NCBI GenBank assembly: GCA_964019695.1
Contig: OZ026518.1
Location: forward strand, 106,116,305-106,180,304
DNA: 64,000 nucleotides
Direction of reading: 5' to 3'
Source: Loripinus fragilis
Lineage: Eukaryota > Mollusca > Bivalvia > Lucinida > Lucinidae
Shown here: piece by piece, positions 47,713 to 59,705 of the stretch
How positions within the stretch are numbered: position 1 is the stretch's first letter
Layout of the letters: every line of letters starts with the position of its first letter
Position numbers and translations under genes: made by a program
Notes under the pieces: model-generated
What the model was told of the DNA's origin: nothing
Seen by the model: the letters and a program-made list of their open reading frames with translations, nothing else
The model's database searches: none

Positions 47713-48705
47713 TATATTAGAGAAACTGACTCATACGAGATGTACATTATACATTGGCAATGTACAATTCATACATTGCCGTCTTTCCAAGTTCCGTTTT
47801 CTATTATGTAAATACAAAGCATGAACCTATTTGTAAATAATATATTGTACAGATTCTGCAGAGGCTATTTTGGACTCAGATGTCCATTTTGTTGGGTTTG
47901 GTGTAAAATGTAATGTATGCTACACCCTTACTGGCCTAAATAAACTTTCATAAATGTATGCTGCAATAAAATGACGATTCAAACTATATCAAGAAAATTT
48001 AATTACAGTAACAGTGACACGATGCGTACAGGAGTGCAGTTATGTATATTTACATGAAAAAATGTCTACTTATTTAAATGGATGGGGTAACCCTGTACAC
48101 AGCATATCCAATATTTTTGAAGATGATGACTTTGTGATATATAAAATGCGTAATGACTAAAACAATGCTGACAGTAAATAAATCTCCAAAATTAATAATG
48201 ACTTGAACAATAATTTGCATTGTAAAAACTCATAGAAGCTTTTTTAAGATTAAAGAAAATATGCTTTGTATTTCAAATTGGCCGCCATATTAAATATAGT
48301 ATGTTAAGGGCAACTGCGGGTAATACTTCCCGCATTAAAATCTTTTTTATTCCGTGCATACAGTTTGCTTAATCCAGCATTATAAATCTGAGAAAAAATA
48401 AAAAAAATAATGTATAATAGGTGCCCAAACAGTCATCGGCCCTGATCCGCTGGTTCAAGAGTCCGACGCTACGAGGTCAGGTCGTGCACCGCCCAAATTA
48501 ACCATATATATTGGACACACAATCCGAGTACCGGCCATATTCGTATACGCATTCACCGTATAAACTTGATAATTTTGTATATATATTGTTTGATTTCTCC
48601 AGATCTGGTACTGAGACGATCGTTTATAATAACGGATCAATAGATATTTCGGACACATTCAAATTACTTCATTTTGTCCAGAAAATGCAAAAAAAATCCA
48701 TTTGA
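47713..48705. other. No gene seen
   Basis: AT-rich DNA without exon-like frames or recognised repeats up to the tetranucleotide array. Confidence 0.4.
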
Positions 48706-48706
48706 C

Positions 48707-48783
<77 letters not shown>

Positions 48784-48784
48784 A
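48706..48784 (+). repeat. (ATAG)n microsatellite
   Basis: About 19 uninterrupted ATAG repeats. Confidence 0.98.
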
Positions 48785-49149
48785 AACTGTATTCATGCGA
48801 ATTTGGAAATGGTTGAAACATGGGACCCAGACAACTTTCCCCGTTTCTCGCCACAGGAATGGTGTGCATGGGCAATACCTTACATTTAGTTTTTATATGA
48901 AATGGAGTTAAGTATCTTAAATATAAATGGTCTACTCATAAAAACAAGCATTACAGATGGTAGGAGGCTGATATTACACTATATAGGCATTTTGTCTTTT
49001 TTCACGGCAGCAATCTTGAAACCATCCAAAATGGCGGGTAAGACCAAAGATATTGAGTGTTAGCACCTTGATTCTTAATAAGGGGCGTCCAAAGAACAAA
49101 ATTATACAAATCCCAGAGAGTCCTAGGGGATGCATGGTGTCGGACTACC

Positions 49150-49410
49150 AGTGGTTACAGATTAGCGTGTAATGTAATGACGTCCATTATAACGCTGCGT
49201 AAAAGATGCCAAAAAGGAGCTTTTTAAATAAAGTTTATGTCATGTGAATAATAAAATCTAACATTCGTGCTCCAGTATTATTGAATTTATTAAACGCGTT
49301 GCTAAAAAGAGATAAAATGCTCGGTATGCCTCGCATTTTATCTCTTTTCCCAACTAGTTTTATAAATTCAATAAAACATGAGCACTCATGCAAGATCCTC
49401 AATGTAATTT
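49150..49410. repeat. Hairpin repeat AAAGAGATAAAATGC, copy 1
   Basis: AAAGAGATAAAATGCTCGG / CCTCGCATTTTATCTCTTTT forms the stem. Flanks AATCTAACATTCGTGCTC...ATTGAATTT and AAATTCAATA...ATGAGCACTC are mirrored further out. A partial repeat follows at 49411-49535. The second full copy is at 53790-54090. Confidence 0.75.
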
Positions 49411-49535
49411 TAGTGTCATGTGATAATTAGAATCTAACATTCGTGCTTCTGTATAATTGAATTTAGATTTATCTAACTCGTCTAATAAATTCAACAAATA
49501 TGAGCATTCATGTACGATCCTCTAAAATAGTTTTT

Positions 49536-50262
49536 AAAATTTCTTTAAAGGACTACAGCTCTACTCGGGTGTACCAGATTTTGAGCATCCAGTCTAAATT
49601 GTATTAATAAAAGAAAGGAAAAGGAATCTTACCGTTTCGGTGGAATAATACATACATGGTCATCCAAATCAAATATTTTTAGAAACGTAACTAATGTCCG
49701 TTTGAATTTTAACGATGAATATGTGTCCCCGGGCTCCAATTCAGATAATCAATTTTTGAACATAGATATGTGATCGTTTGATAAATAAACATTGAGATCG
49801 AAAAGATACCATGCGACACATTTTAAAATTGCAAGGCTCTAAGAAAGAAGAACTCATGAAGATTGATTTTTACCATGCATGTAGTGACAAGCTTTTACTC
49901 TGTTGTACAATGGGCCATGTGGCAATATACACATTTTCAAAGCAAGCCCTAAATGAATCTTTAGATTTTTGCAAACATTCATAGCCTCGTAAATTACATA
50001 GATTTGATCGACAGCTGCCAAGCTCACTTGCCAGTGCAATACGTTTCGAACATCGAAGTGACACTAGTCTTGTGATTATTGACAGCGAGCCACACGTGAG
50101 TCGCACGTGAAAAACAAGCTTCTATAAATTAAAACCCCGGCTCGTCCACGGCACTGCGGGGACACATCGAAGGTCAAATCCCGGCACTTAAGCTCCGTTA
50201 TGTCCCCGGCATCCCAAGCCCCAATGGGTTGGGGTATACAAATGCCTGGTGCATTTTACAGT
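49536..50262. other. No gene seen
   Basis: Non-repetitive sequence with only chance frames. CACACGTGAGTCGCACGTGAAA near 50092 holds two CACGTG-type words. Confidence 0.35.
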
Positions 50263-50410
50263 TACACTTTGTGAATGCGGGTTCGAGCCTCACCAACGGC
50301 TCTGCGTTGTGTCCTTGACAGGGCCGTTGTCTGCTTTTGAAAAGTGGTACGGCGCTGGAACGTCTTTTTCCTAGTGTCGACAGCCTTGGTTATTGGGGTT
50401 TGGGGGACCT
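50263..50410 (+). repeat. SINE-like fragment with box B
   Basis: GCGGGTTCGAGCCTCACCAA is a strong pol III box B (GGTTCGAGCC), followed by GCGTTGTGTCCTTGACAGGG, related to the body of the SINE at 59510. The rest is rearranged. Confidence 0.55.
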
Positions 50411-50678
50411 CCCCCAAGAAAATTTTGTAATTTGAGATGTCTGTAGAAGCGATTCTAATGTATTTTGAGGCCATTTTTTCTTACTTTCAAATGCTTACGA
50501 CAGCTTTTTTGAGCCCCCACCATCAATGTATTAACAATTATTTCGACCCGTCGGTGGGTCTCATCAGGCGACGGCATTTAACTCAAAGCAACAGCCGGTA
50601 ATTCTGATACAGGTAGCTGTTGTTGGATTTTTCATTGTTGTTTTGGGAATTTCTTTTTCAGTTATATACATACATGTA

Positions 50679-51823
50679 CAGTCAGTGGCCATAAGTAAGT
50701 AGCCATAATGGCAAACGTTGTTTCGTTTGCAAACATTTAAGTACATTTAAAATTTGTATAATTTGAAAACTAGGAATGCAAATTATCTGAAATTTTGAAC
50801 ATATCACTATTTTCTATTTTTCAACTTAAGAATGCTTGATTATTATAGAAATAATATCACCTAGAGTTTGTGGTTGTTATTCATTTCAACCACCCCTGAT
50901 TTCTGAAACAGTTTAAAAATTTGCATGAATCCACATGGTAACTTAGCAACAAGCATCAGTCTTTCTAGGGTCTATATACGAGTGTTTGAAGCAATTAGTC
51001 TTTAAATGTTTCGTTCTTTCAAATCGAAAAGACAGCACCCAGCAATACCTAACCCCTTGGTCAAATTTTGCTCTACGAGGGGGTACCCAAACTTTCATGC
51101 GAAATCATAGGAAAGTCCTTCTTAAAAAAATAAATGTTCTGTAAAAATGTAACCCCAAATGTTACTTTCAACTGAAAATAATTATTACACAAATATTATA
51201 TCACCGGTTATGCTGCTTGTGGAACCAATATCAGGACTGACAGTGAAAATTAGCAGATTTTCTTTGGATCCATAGCTTATATCCATCAACATTTATTCAA
51301 AATATATTATTTTCAATTTGAACACTCTCATGATACCTTACAAAACATACATGCCCCATATTCCTGCATTTGTTTATTTAGTTTGTTTTTACAGCCAAAG
51401 TATACTGCAGTCGGATCATTTTCATGGCATTATTTTACGTCCAGTTCTCTGCTCTGCATTATATTATTTTCAGTGTCTATACTAATTTGAACTTAACAGA
51501 ATGTTTTTCAGTACATTTCAAATATTTCTGCAAATTTTCAATAAAGAATATTACAATCTAGCATTTTTACAGCAGTTTTTCAACACCTGCTATCTTTTTG
51601 AAGAAATAGAGCCAATGTTTGTGATACACAATATCTCCATAGCAACAGATGATGACATCATACAATTTGGTAATAACGTAAACATATACACTGTATATTT
51701 ATCCAGGGCAATTATCATTTGGGGAAATTGTCTTAATTGGCTAGAAAATACCATTGTTTCAGACCATATTTTTTGTCGAATTCTTGTAAGCTGATTTGGC
51801 TACTTACTTATGACCACTGAGTG
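50679..51823. mobile_element. Tc1/mariner-type element, short copy
   Basis: Ends CAGTCAGTGGCCATAAGTAA and TACTTATGACCACTGAGTG lie between TA dinucleotides (50677-50678 and 51824-51825) in a palindromic TGTACA context. It is the inverted, 1145-bp relative of the 2384-bp element at 19029-21412. The outer 250 bp and 900 bp match well. The central roughly 1.24 kb of the long copy is missing, with the junction near 50925-50940. A 97-codon frame (51501-51794) parallels that in the long copy. Confidence 0.85.
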
Positions 51824-51897
51824 TACATGTATGGACCTGGACACAACATTCTCGTGCCTCTAGATACATTTAAGAGAGCGCAATTAAAAATAAGTTT

Positions 51898-52090
51898 ATT
51901 ATTTCTTAACCAATACATATGTTGTCGTGGTTGTGGGTACTCAAAGAACTATCTCAATGATACGGTTCTTTTGAGCACCCAGCATCTGTTTATATCTCTA
52001 CCAAAACATATGTTGTGGATACTCAAAAGAACCATCTGGAAGAGACGGTTCTTTTGAGCACTCAAAAACAAGGTAAAAACTGATGGATAA
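51898..52090 (+). repeat. AAGAACCGTCTC hairpin elements, copies 6 and 7 in tandem
   Basis: The first copy is degraded (CTCAAAGAACTATCTCAATGATACGGTTCTTTTGAGCACC, described here in two halves either side of CAATGA). It is followed within 60 bases by a second copy, ACTCAAAAGAACCATCT/AGACGGTTCTTTTGAGCAC, each preceded by ACATATGTTG. The tail ACTGATGGATAAGAAAATAT matches copy 5. Confidence 0.7.
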
Positions 52091-52600
52091 GAAAATATAC
52101 ACAATATTACGCTGAAACGTTTTGCTTATCTAGACGGTTCTATGCCGAGAGAAGACTCAAATCAGGCTGCGCATCTACAACACATGAAATTATGTTTTAT
52201 TGAAATGTTACATTGTGAAATACAGCATTTTCTCTGTGCCTTTTCAGATCAAAGAGGTCGGGCCTTATTGACTCGGACCCATTTTTCTATACTGGATGCG
52301 AGTTATTGATTATACAAAGAACACACTCTCTAGACGATAATCCTTTAATTATAACTACTGTTTTAAACACATGTGTTACTTACTTAATCTTGTTTTTATC
52401 AAACTGCCTTTCACACCCTGAGGCAGGCGAAATATTGAGTTGTGCACGCTTCAGTTATCAATTAATGATGAAGCTTTGATCATCACATTAAAAAGTCTAG
52501 AGGAAACTGAAGATATGACCCAACCAAAAAAATATATATTCGGCCAAACAAGTGGTCCGGCTAAAACCTTTTTGGTCGCAAAAAGTCGGTCGTACCGCCG
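52091..52600. other. No gene seen
   Basis: Chance frames only. AATCAGGCTGCGCATCTACA near 52161 is a single arm of the GATCAG hairpin family. Confidence 0.35.
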
Positions 52601-52604
52601 ACGA

Positions 52605-52735
52605 CGGCCTTTCTTGAGCAAGAAACAGTAACCCCTGCTTAGTACTGGCGCAACCCAGGAAGGTCCGTCCAGACATAGCTGTAAAATTGTTGACTGGGGT
52701 GTAAAAAATCAAATCAAACAAACCAACAAACAAAC
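52605..52735 (+). repeat. SINE 3' body fragment
   Basis: TTGAGCAAGAAACAGTAACCC...AACCCAGGAAGGTCCGTCC..GACATAGCTGTAAAATTGTTGACTGGG..GTGTAAAAAATCAAATCAAAC, read piecewise, parallels 59600-59705. The tRNA-like head is absent. Confidence 0.65.
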
Positions 52736-52765
52736 ACTTGGTGCATACCCTCATATTAGTTCAAC

Positions 52766-52970
52766 AGTACTGTAAATTCGAAAATTTGCGCGAGGGTTTT
52801 ATTTTCGCGAAGTTTCGTGAAATAATATCCTCGCGAAATGGCGAAATCACTCTGTCGTTTACTGATATAGGTAAATCATGCCCTAGTAGCGAATTTTCAA
52901 CGTCGCGAATATGTTTTTAACGCTATTCGCGAAAATAATATTCTCGTGAAAATTTCCGAATTTACCAAAA
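52766..52970. mobile_element. TTCGCGA-rich MITE
   Basis: Inverted ends TAAATTCGAAAATTTGCGCG and CGTGAAAATTTCCGAATTTA, with inner TTATTTTCGCGA / TCGCGAAAATAATA mirrored (52800 versus 52930). About 205 bp, non-coding. The CG-rich core is unusual against the AT-rich background. Confidence 0.7.
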
Positions 52971-53789
52971 ATAAAGCTCAAAACTGGATTTAGAATATCC
53001 TTCAGTGTCAGAAGAATTTTTTTGAAGAATCTACTACCACTTCCCTGACCCCTAATCTCTTGGGAATTTCGACATTTTTAGGCTTTCTGAAAAGCGGGGG
53101 GATTTAAACGATGTAACAGCCATGTGACGGCCTATATGTCTTTACTTAAAGCTACTTCAGATAAGTGTCAAATGCAAAGCGTGATTCTTTGTACAAGTCA
53201 GTTTCATTTTTAAGCACAGCCATTCAGTTGCTAGTACGTATGCCCAAATACGATCAATTTGATTCGGGTAAATACTGTTTGCTATGTTTGTAAGGACATT
53301 TCCTACTAAAACAGCTGGCAATTATGGACAGTTATATAAAACAACTTTTACAGTGGTAAATTGCCTAAACAATATCAACTACATGTGTAACTTTTAAAGT
53401 CAACCATTCATTTTCTGTAATTAGTTATTTTGAGCTGTTTACAAAGTTCTTTCAATGGTAACACTCAAGTATCAAATAAGTGGAATAAAATGCCCGAATT
53501 CTACCATCAGGATTATTAGAGCAAAACTTAGCCGTAATACCAGGCAATATCTTTTGTCAAAATACTGCCTGAAATGATTCACAAGTATTGAATAAATTGC
53601 AAACGTACATCTAAAGATTCTAATTTATGCAGCAGTACTTTATATGTACGATACTATTTATGCTATACTGAACAAAAGTTAAAACGCTACACTACAATAT
53701 TTTATATTTTGTGAGAAAGTATTGGAAGAAAAGTATTTACTAAAGCTTAATGATGTTTATCATATGACGTCGCGTCTGGGAGTGAAATA
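52971..53789. other. No gene seen
   Basis: AT-rich sequence; no repeat family or motif supports a feature. Confidence 0.4.
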
Positions 53790-54090
53790 ACGCCATGCAA
53801 TAAAATCTGTAATCCACTAGTGGTTTATCGATTTTCGGGAAACGTTATGACGTCCATAACAACGTTGCGTACATAATGACAAAATTATAAAGCTTTTACG
53901 CCAGCAATGAGATTTCAAAGTATTTGTCATACGATAAATAGAATCTAACATTTGTGCTCTTGTATTATTGAATAACCCGTTGCGAAAAAGAGATAAGATG
54001 CTCGGAAAGCCTCGCATTTTATCTCTTTTCCCCAACTCGTTTGATAAATTCAATAAAACATGAGCACTCATGTAAGATCCTCTATATAGT
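53790..54090. repeat. Hairpin repeat AAAGAGATAAAATGC, copy 2
   Basis: Same order as 49150-49410: ATGACGTCCATAACAACG, AATCTAACATTTGTGCTC, the AAAGAGATAAGATGC...GCATTTTATCTCTTTT stem, and AAATTCAATAAAACATGAGC. Confidence 0.75.
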
Positions 54091-54489
54091 GTTTTCAAGA
54101 CATCAAGCAAACGATTCGTCGAAACTCCACCAATATGTGTCGTTTGATGTCTGAGCCATGCTCCTTTTTGTGTTTAAAGCTTTATTCGCTGCATTTTGCA
54201 ATTGCACATGCGCAAAAAAAAGATTTTTATTCTTATTAGAATTAGTCATACTTGTGTTGCTTTACAACACAAGAAAAGTAACTTATCACTTGAAACAAGC
54301 TCAGAAATCAATTTCGAATTTATCAAATTTGTAAAAAAATGTAAATTGCCTCCCTTTGACAAAACAAATAGGGAATATTTAATGTTTGGTAATCTTCGAC
54401 TTATCACGATTAATGTTTTTTGTTTGTTTGATTTTATTCGATTTAAGATCTGTATTTTGACGATGAAAAATGATTTAAGACAAACATAT

Positions 54490-57410
54490 ACAATACAATA
54501 CAATGTGTTTTATTGGCATTAAACAATACAATGCTTTTAGCCATCAAACATACATGTATGAGTGAGCAAAATTAGTATAAACATTTTTTCTGAGAAGCAA
54601 TAGTTTTGACATCAAGGTACAGGAACAGATATATTTCGTAATACATACATTGTAACTATGAAGGGTTTCTTTTCTTTAATGCAAAATAGACAAATTTACT
54701 TAAGTTATTCAGCGTTTTCTTAGAGGTAGCTGACATAAGATGACCAAACTTGGTTAGAGTTGGCCAGCTGCAAAAGTAACTTTTGGAATATCTTCTATAT
54801 AGCTCAGTTGATAAGGGCATACTAGCAAAAAATGATATCCGTCCTCTTTTTTTCTCATATTACAAAACGTACAGAGGCGATCTTCCCTGGGGGTTCCATT
54901 GTATCGACCAATTTCGATCATAAGACTGTGAGAACTTAGTCTGAATCTGGACAGTGCTATTTTATATTTGTTCTCACACACTAAGTCTAAATATGGTTCC
55001 AATTTGCATTCTGATTTATATTGATTGTAAAGTATTAATTTCTGGGAGCCATTAGCAGCAGTAATAATAGACTGATAACACTGGTCAAATAAACGTTGCC
55101 GAATCTGTGGTAGAGGGATACAGGTTAAATCATCTTGGTCCAGCCAAACGTTGGAAAAACCAAGCTGATCTAAGAAAGATTTTATGTGTGATGCCCAGTT
55201 AAGATTTTTATAAGTATGGCCTTGGTCAGCATCATGTCGCAACATAGCATAAATAGAGCAAATAAGTGGATCTTGTGACTTGATTATTCGAGACCAATAA
55301 GTTAACATTCTTATCTGCCGAAAAACAGCCAGTGGCATCCTACCAAGCTCCATATACAGACCAGAAAGATTTGTGGAGCGTTTAACTCCTAACAGTGAAC
55401 GACAAAAACGTGTATGCACTCGTTCTATGTCGTCTGCTTTGCTGTATCCCCATACTTCAGATGCGTAACTAAGCACTGAACCTACTAAGCTGTCGAACAA
55501 TTTAAGTTTTTCTTCGGCTGACAGTTGAATGTTTGATAGTGTGCTATACAAGTTATGTAGGGCATATGTACCGTATTCAGCGATGCATTTCTGCGTCCTA
55601 TGCATATTACCATTTTTATAAAACGTGACACCCAAATATTTAAAAGATTCAACAATTTCAAGCTGTTGGTCGTTGTAATGAAATCGAAAGTTATTTGATT
55701 TTTCTCTTTCGAAAATCATTATTTTAGTTTTTTTCCGTGTTGACACGTAGATTCCAAAGATTACTGTATTCTTGCAGTTTATCTAACATCAACTGTAATC
55801 CATCTTGTGACGTAGAAAAAAGAACAGCATCGTCCGCGAACAGAAAAAGGAATACATTCATATTACTGATCTGTGTGGTATGTTGGTTATCGTCTGCTAA
55901 GCTCAACGCCAAGTCATTTATGAAGAAAATGAGGAGTATCGTAGACAAAGGATCACCTTGCTTAACTCCGCTATGCGAAGCAAAGAAATTAGAACATTTG
56001 TTTTATACTTAACACACATTTGCACGGAGTTGTACATAGCTTTTAGGGCGTTACCATAGTAGTACTACAGCCATCGCGTAGTAGTTTGTACCACAATAAC
56101 TTTCTGCCTACACTATCGAATGCCTTTTGGTAGTCAACAAACGTGCAGAAAAGCTTTTCATTATTGTTAAGGGTTTTTTTGCTATAAATGAATGTAATAT
56201 GAAGATGCAATCAACAGTGGATTTATTTTTCTGAAATCCGAATTGATTATGTATAATCTTTTCGTTTTCAGTAGCCCATTTTGTCAATCGATCATGTAAC
56301 AATTTTGAGTAAATTTTGGCAATAATGTTTGTTAAGGCTATGCCACGGTAGTTGTTTGCATCGTCGATATTTCCCGGTTATGTAGCTTTCAGTCCATGCC
56401 TTACGTGAATAATGTATTGAATAGGTTTGTGAGAAAGGGCGTCAGAAAACAAGCACAGCTTTTAAAAAGTTCAGGAATAAGACCATCTATACCTGGAGAC
56501 TTATTTGATGCAAGAGACTGTATAGTGATTTTTACTTCGTTTTCAGAGAAAATCGATTCTAAAATTTGATTTTCTTGAAACTCAAAGTCTGAATTAATAT
56601 TTCCATTTTGTTGATTTTCATCATTTCCGAAAATTTCGGAAAAATGATCAAAAAAGTTGCCAGCAGACAGAGAGTCCGATTCTGATTTGTTTTTTCTTAC
56701 AAACTTATTTATCTTTTTCCAGAAAGATTTTGGATTTGATTTGGCTAGTTTTGATATTTTTAAACCTTCATTGCGCTTGAATTTTGCTTTTGCCTTTCGT
56801 TTTATTTTATTAAACTTTGTTCTACATTTAATGAAATTTGTCCTGTTCTGTTCAGACCGGTCATGAGAAAACAGGCGTTTTGCACCGTTGAATTCCCTCT
56901 TGGCAGAGCGGCATTCATTGTCAAACCATCTGTTTTCTTTAATCGGGCTGGAACTGTTTTCCGCACATATGTTAGTACCAAAATGAGCATCTGAGCAACT
57001 GTAGAGTGAATCTGAGATTTTTTTCAAATTATTATTTATGTTGGTTTCGCTACTATCCTGCTCCAACGACTGTGAAAGCGAATCAAATAAACCACACATA
57101 TTGGAAACATCGTTTTTGAAAGACTCTGCTTTGTCTTCATTCCACAGTATTTTTCTTGGGGGTGTTTCATTAGATGTGCTTTGATCAATTTGGGTCCTTT
57201 TTTTACAGAATATGCCAAAAGTGATACCAGCATGATCGAAAAACTCCGTAGTCTCACACACATTAAAGTGTGAAATAGTTTCAAAGTCTAGAAGTGACAA
57301 CAACAGATAATCAACAGCACTACATCCCTTCTGACCCTAGAATGTAAACTCGCCAATACCTTTGTCTGACAAACATGATGTCTTTAATGAAATTTGTGAC
57401 CACGTAAGCT
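54490..57410 (-). pseudogene. APE-type LINE (CR1/L2-like), decayed
   Basis: Minus strand, 5' to 3'. The endonuclease C-terminus (GIGEFTF..GCSAVDYLL) is near 57350-57300. A 300-codon linker (56401-57303) ends in the RT start NKSPGIDGLIPELFK. FGFQKNKSTVDCIFIL lies near 56220. FADDAVLFSTS, the catalytic palm, is near 55840. A 330-codon C-terminal part (54754-55746) has FKYLGV, VLSYASEVWGY and a CTFCN...HFLLVCP zinc-knuckle-like end. Frameshifts between 55950 and 56400 and the missing 5' half make it inactive. The 3' end carries short ATTGT repeats (54490-54505), as CR1/L2-type elements have. Clade not certain. Confidence 0.85.
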
Positions 57411-58680
57411 AGGGGGCAGATGACTTGCTCAGATAACATTTCAAATATTGTGCACGGGCAATTAAATTAGATTCGGTAATTTAAAATAATAATAATATTA
57501 ATAATTTTCTTTATTTCCCCCACTTTCCTCCTTTCCTTCATGTCCTTAAGTTAAAACAAAGATGTTCATGTGAAAATGAGGTCATTTTGAAATCGAATCC
57601 CAAATGCTTAGTCAAACAATTAAAATCTACATGTATATCGCCTTGACTCACTTACACTCGTATGGTCATTTTTCCTATGCTAGGACATACATGTAGAAGA
57701 GAACAGGCGTTTTTTTTTCATTTCGGTGAATGTAATTCAAGTCTTGTTTAGCATACGTGGAAAAATACAAAACCTTGGATACTGAAGTAAATGCGCATCT
57801 TGTTCACTATTTCGAGATGGCGTTCCTCAACAGTTCAGGTGAGTGATTTAGGGCAACACACGAGATTTTGGTACCTATCGCATATGCCTAACTCTTTACA
57901 TACTAGTGTCCTCTGCTGATACTTTTGCGCACAGCTTGGACCCAGATCAGGCCCGACAAAATGTCGGGCCGGTTCTGGATCTAGACTGTTAGACAGTCTG
58001 ATGGTATTCCTGAAAGAATGTTTAGAAAAAAAATGAGTTTGAAGAAAAAAAACAGCAGACGACAAAAACATGGAAAATTTCCCAGTAAAGCATGCCTGCT
58101 CAGATATCTAGTGGGGCTTGGTGTCTAAGTTGTGTCCTGAACATTCATCCATTTCCTTACTTTGCGAATGCGGACGAGCAGCGAATGCTCTGGCGATATG
58201 CGCGGATATGTGCAGGCTTGTCAATAAATATATCTTGGATCAATGGCAAACTTCATGGAATAACAGCATTGGAAATAAACATGTTATAACACCTGTGACC
58301 CCTCAGTATATACAATGGACCATCCGAAGTTTATAGGAAGAATATATTAGGGCGTAAAGGGTTAATACATCGATCTCCTGATAACTCGAGCGCCGATACC
58401 TCGAAGCACCAATTTGTCTTTTGTCCAACTAAATTCTATTATAAATTTTGTATTTATATTGTATTAAAACTGGTATTATTGAATTAGTTAATAAATGGTT
58501 AAGTGGTCGATATTGGTCAAATGTTTCTATCAGCACTGACATGCCAGTGGAATTGAGGCCAAGGCCATAAACTAAATTTTTTCGTGCTTTTGTTTTAAGT
58601 AATATTCGTTACTTTCAAACAATATTATTGATATGAATGAGTTTATGTTTGTTATGATTATAGATCAGTCCCATCCCGAC
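57411..58680. other. No gene; one GATCAGG hairpin
   Basis: Contains an AAT trinucleotide run near 57487 and a hairpin GACCCAGATCAGGCCCGACA / TGTCGGGCCGGTTCTGGATC at 57938-57982. GGGCGTAAAGGGTTAA at 58351-58366 resembles one end of the TTAA-flanked MITEs. Confidence 0.45.
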
Positions 58681-58682
58681 CT

Positions 58683-59277
58683 AACCAATGACCTTAAAGT
58701 CCGCCCATACCAATGACCTTGAGGTCCGCCCATATCAACGACCTTAAAGTCCGCCCATACCAATGACCTTGAGGTCCGCTCATACCAATGTCCTTAAAGT
58801 CCGCCCATACCAATGACTTTGAGGTCCGCCCATACCACTGACCTGAAAGTCCGCCCATACCAATGACCTTGAGGTCCGCCCATATCAACGAACTTAAAGT
58901 CCGCCCATACCAATGACCTTGAGGTCCGCTCATACCAATGTCCTTAAAGTCCGCCCATACCAATGACTTTGAGGTCCGCCCATACCACTGACCTGAAAGT
59001 CCGCCCATACCAAAGACCTTGAGGTCCGCCCATACCAATGGCCTGAAAGCCCGCCCATACCAATGACCTTGAGGTCCACCCATTCCAATGACCTTAAAGT
59101 CGGCCCACACCAATGACCTTGAGGTCCGCCCATGCCAATGAACTTTAGGTCCGCCCATACGAATGACCTTAAAGTCAGCCCATACCAATGGCCTTGAGGT
59201 CCGCCCATACCAATGACCTTAAAGTCTGCCCATACCAATGACCTTGAGGTCCGCCCATACCAATGACCTTAAAGTTA
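58683..59277. repeat. 25-bp minisatellite with two alternating variants
   Basis: About 24 units of GTCCGCCCATACCAATGACC followed alternately by TTAAA or TTGAG, giving a 50-bp higher-order period. Longer open minus-strand frames (164 and 102 codons) exist because 25-bp units keep all frames open over 75 bp. They are not genes. Some units carry shared variants (CCTGAAAG, AACTT), showing that blocks of about four units were duplicated. Confidence 0.92.
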
Positions 59278-59509
59278 AGATCACATAACTTAGAATTTCA
59301 TGCCAAACTTACGTGTTTAGTTTTGCTATTATGCTGCTTGTAGCAGGATGTATCTCTAGTAGTTCGAATTTTCATTCGTCAGTATGAGCAGGATAAATTC
59401 CATGCTCAATAGTAAAAGAATGTCTGTGCTTTAAAAACTCTCAGCTCATGTCCAACATGTGTTGGCATTTTAACATTTATGATTTAATGTTTATCGGCAG
59501 GATAAATTG

Positions 59510-59705
59510 GGAACACAGTAGCACAGTGATAGGGTGCTTGACTCGAGATCGAGGGGTCGCGGGTTCAAGTCTAACCAGCGTCACTGTGTTGTGTCCTTGA
59601 GCAAGACACGTTTATCCTTGCTTAGAACTGGTTCGTCCCAGGAAGACCCTTCCCGACATAACTGAAAAGTTGTTGACTGGGATGTAAAGAATTAAATCAA
59701 ACAAA
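59510..59705 (+). repeat. tRNA-derived SINE, best preserved copy
   Basis: AGTGATAGGGTGCTTGACTC (box A region) and GCGGGTTCAAGTCTAACC (box B, GGTTCAAGTC) make a tRNA-like head. The body TGTGTCCTTGAGCAAGACAC and the tail GACATAACTGAAAAGTTG...GGGATGTAAAG-AATTAAATC follow. It ends about 70 bp before the Transib-like element. Confidence 0.75.

Noticed and set aside
48706..48784. A CRISPR-like or regulated array
   Set aside because: Simple ATAG microsatellite without spacers.
54196..54522. A 108-codon plus-strand frame before the LINE
   Set aside because: AT-rich, no domain, and it overlaps the 3' end of the minus-strand LINE and an antisense frame of similar length.
58694..59238. Open minus-strand frames of 164 and 102 codons (repeating M-V-W-A-D-F-K-V-I-G-like units)
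   Set aside because: They are translations of the 25-bp minisatellite in two frames; 25-bp units keep a 75-bp frame cycle open by chance. No signal or conserved domain.
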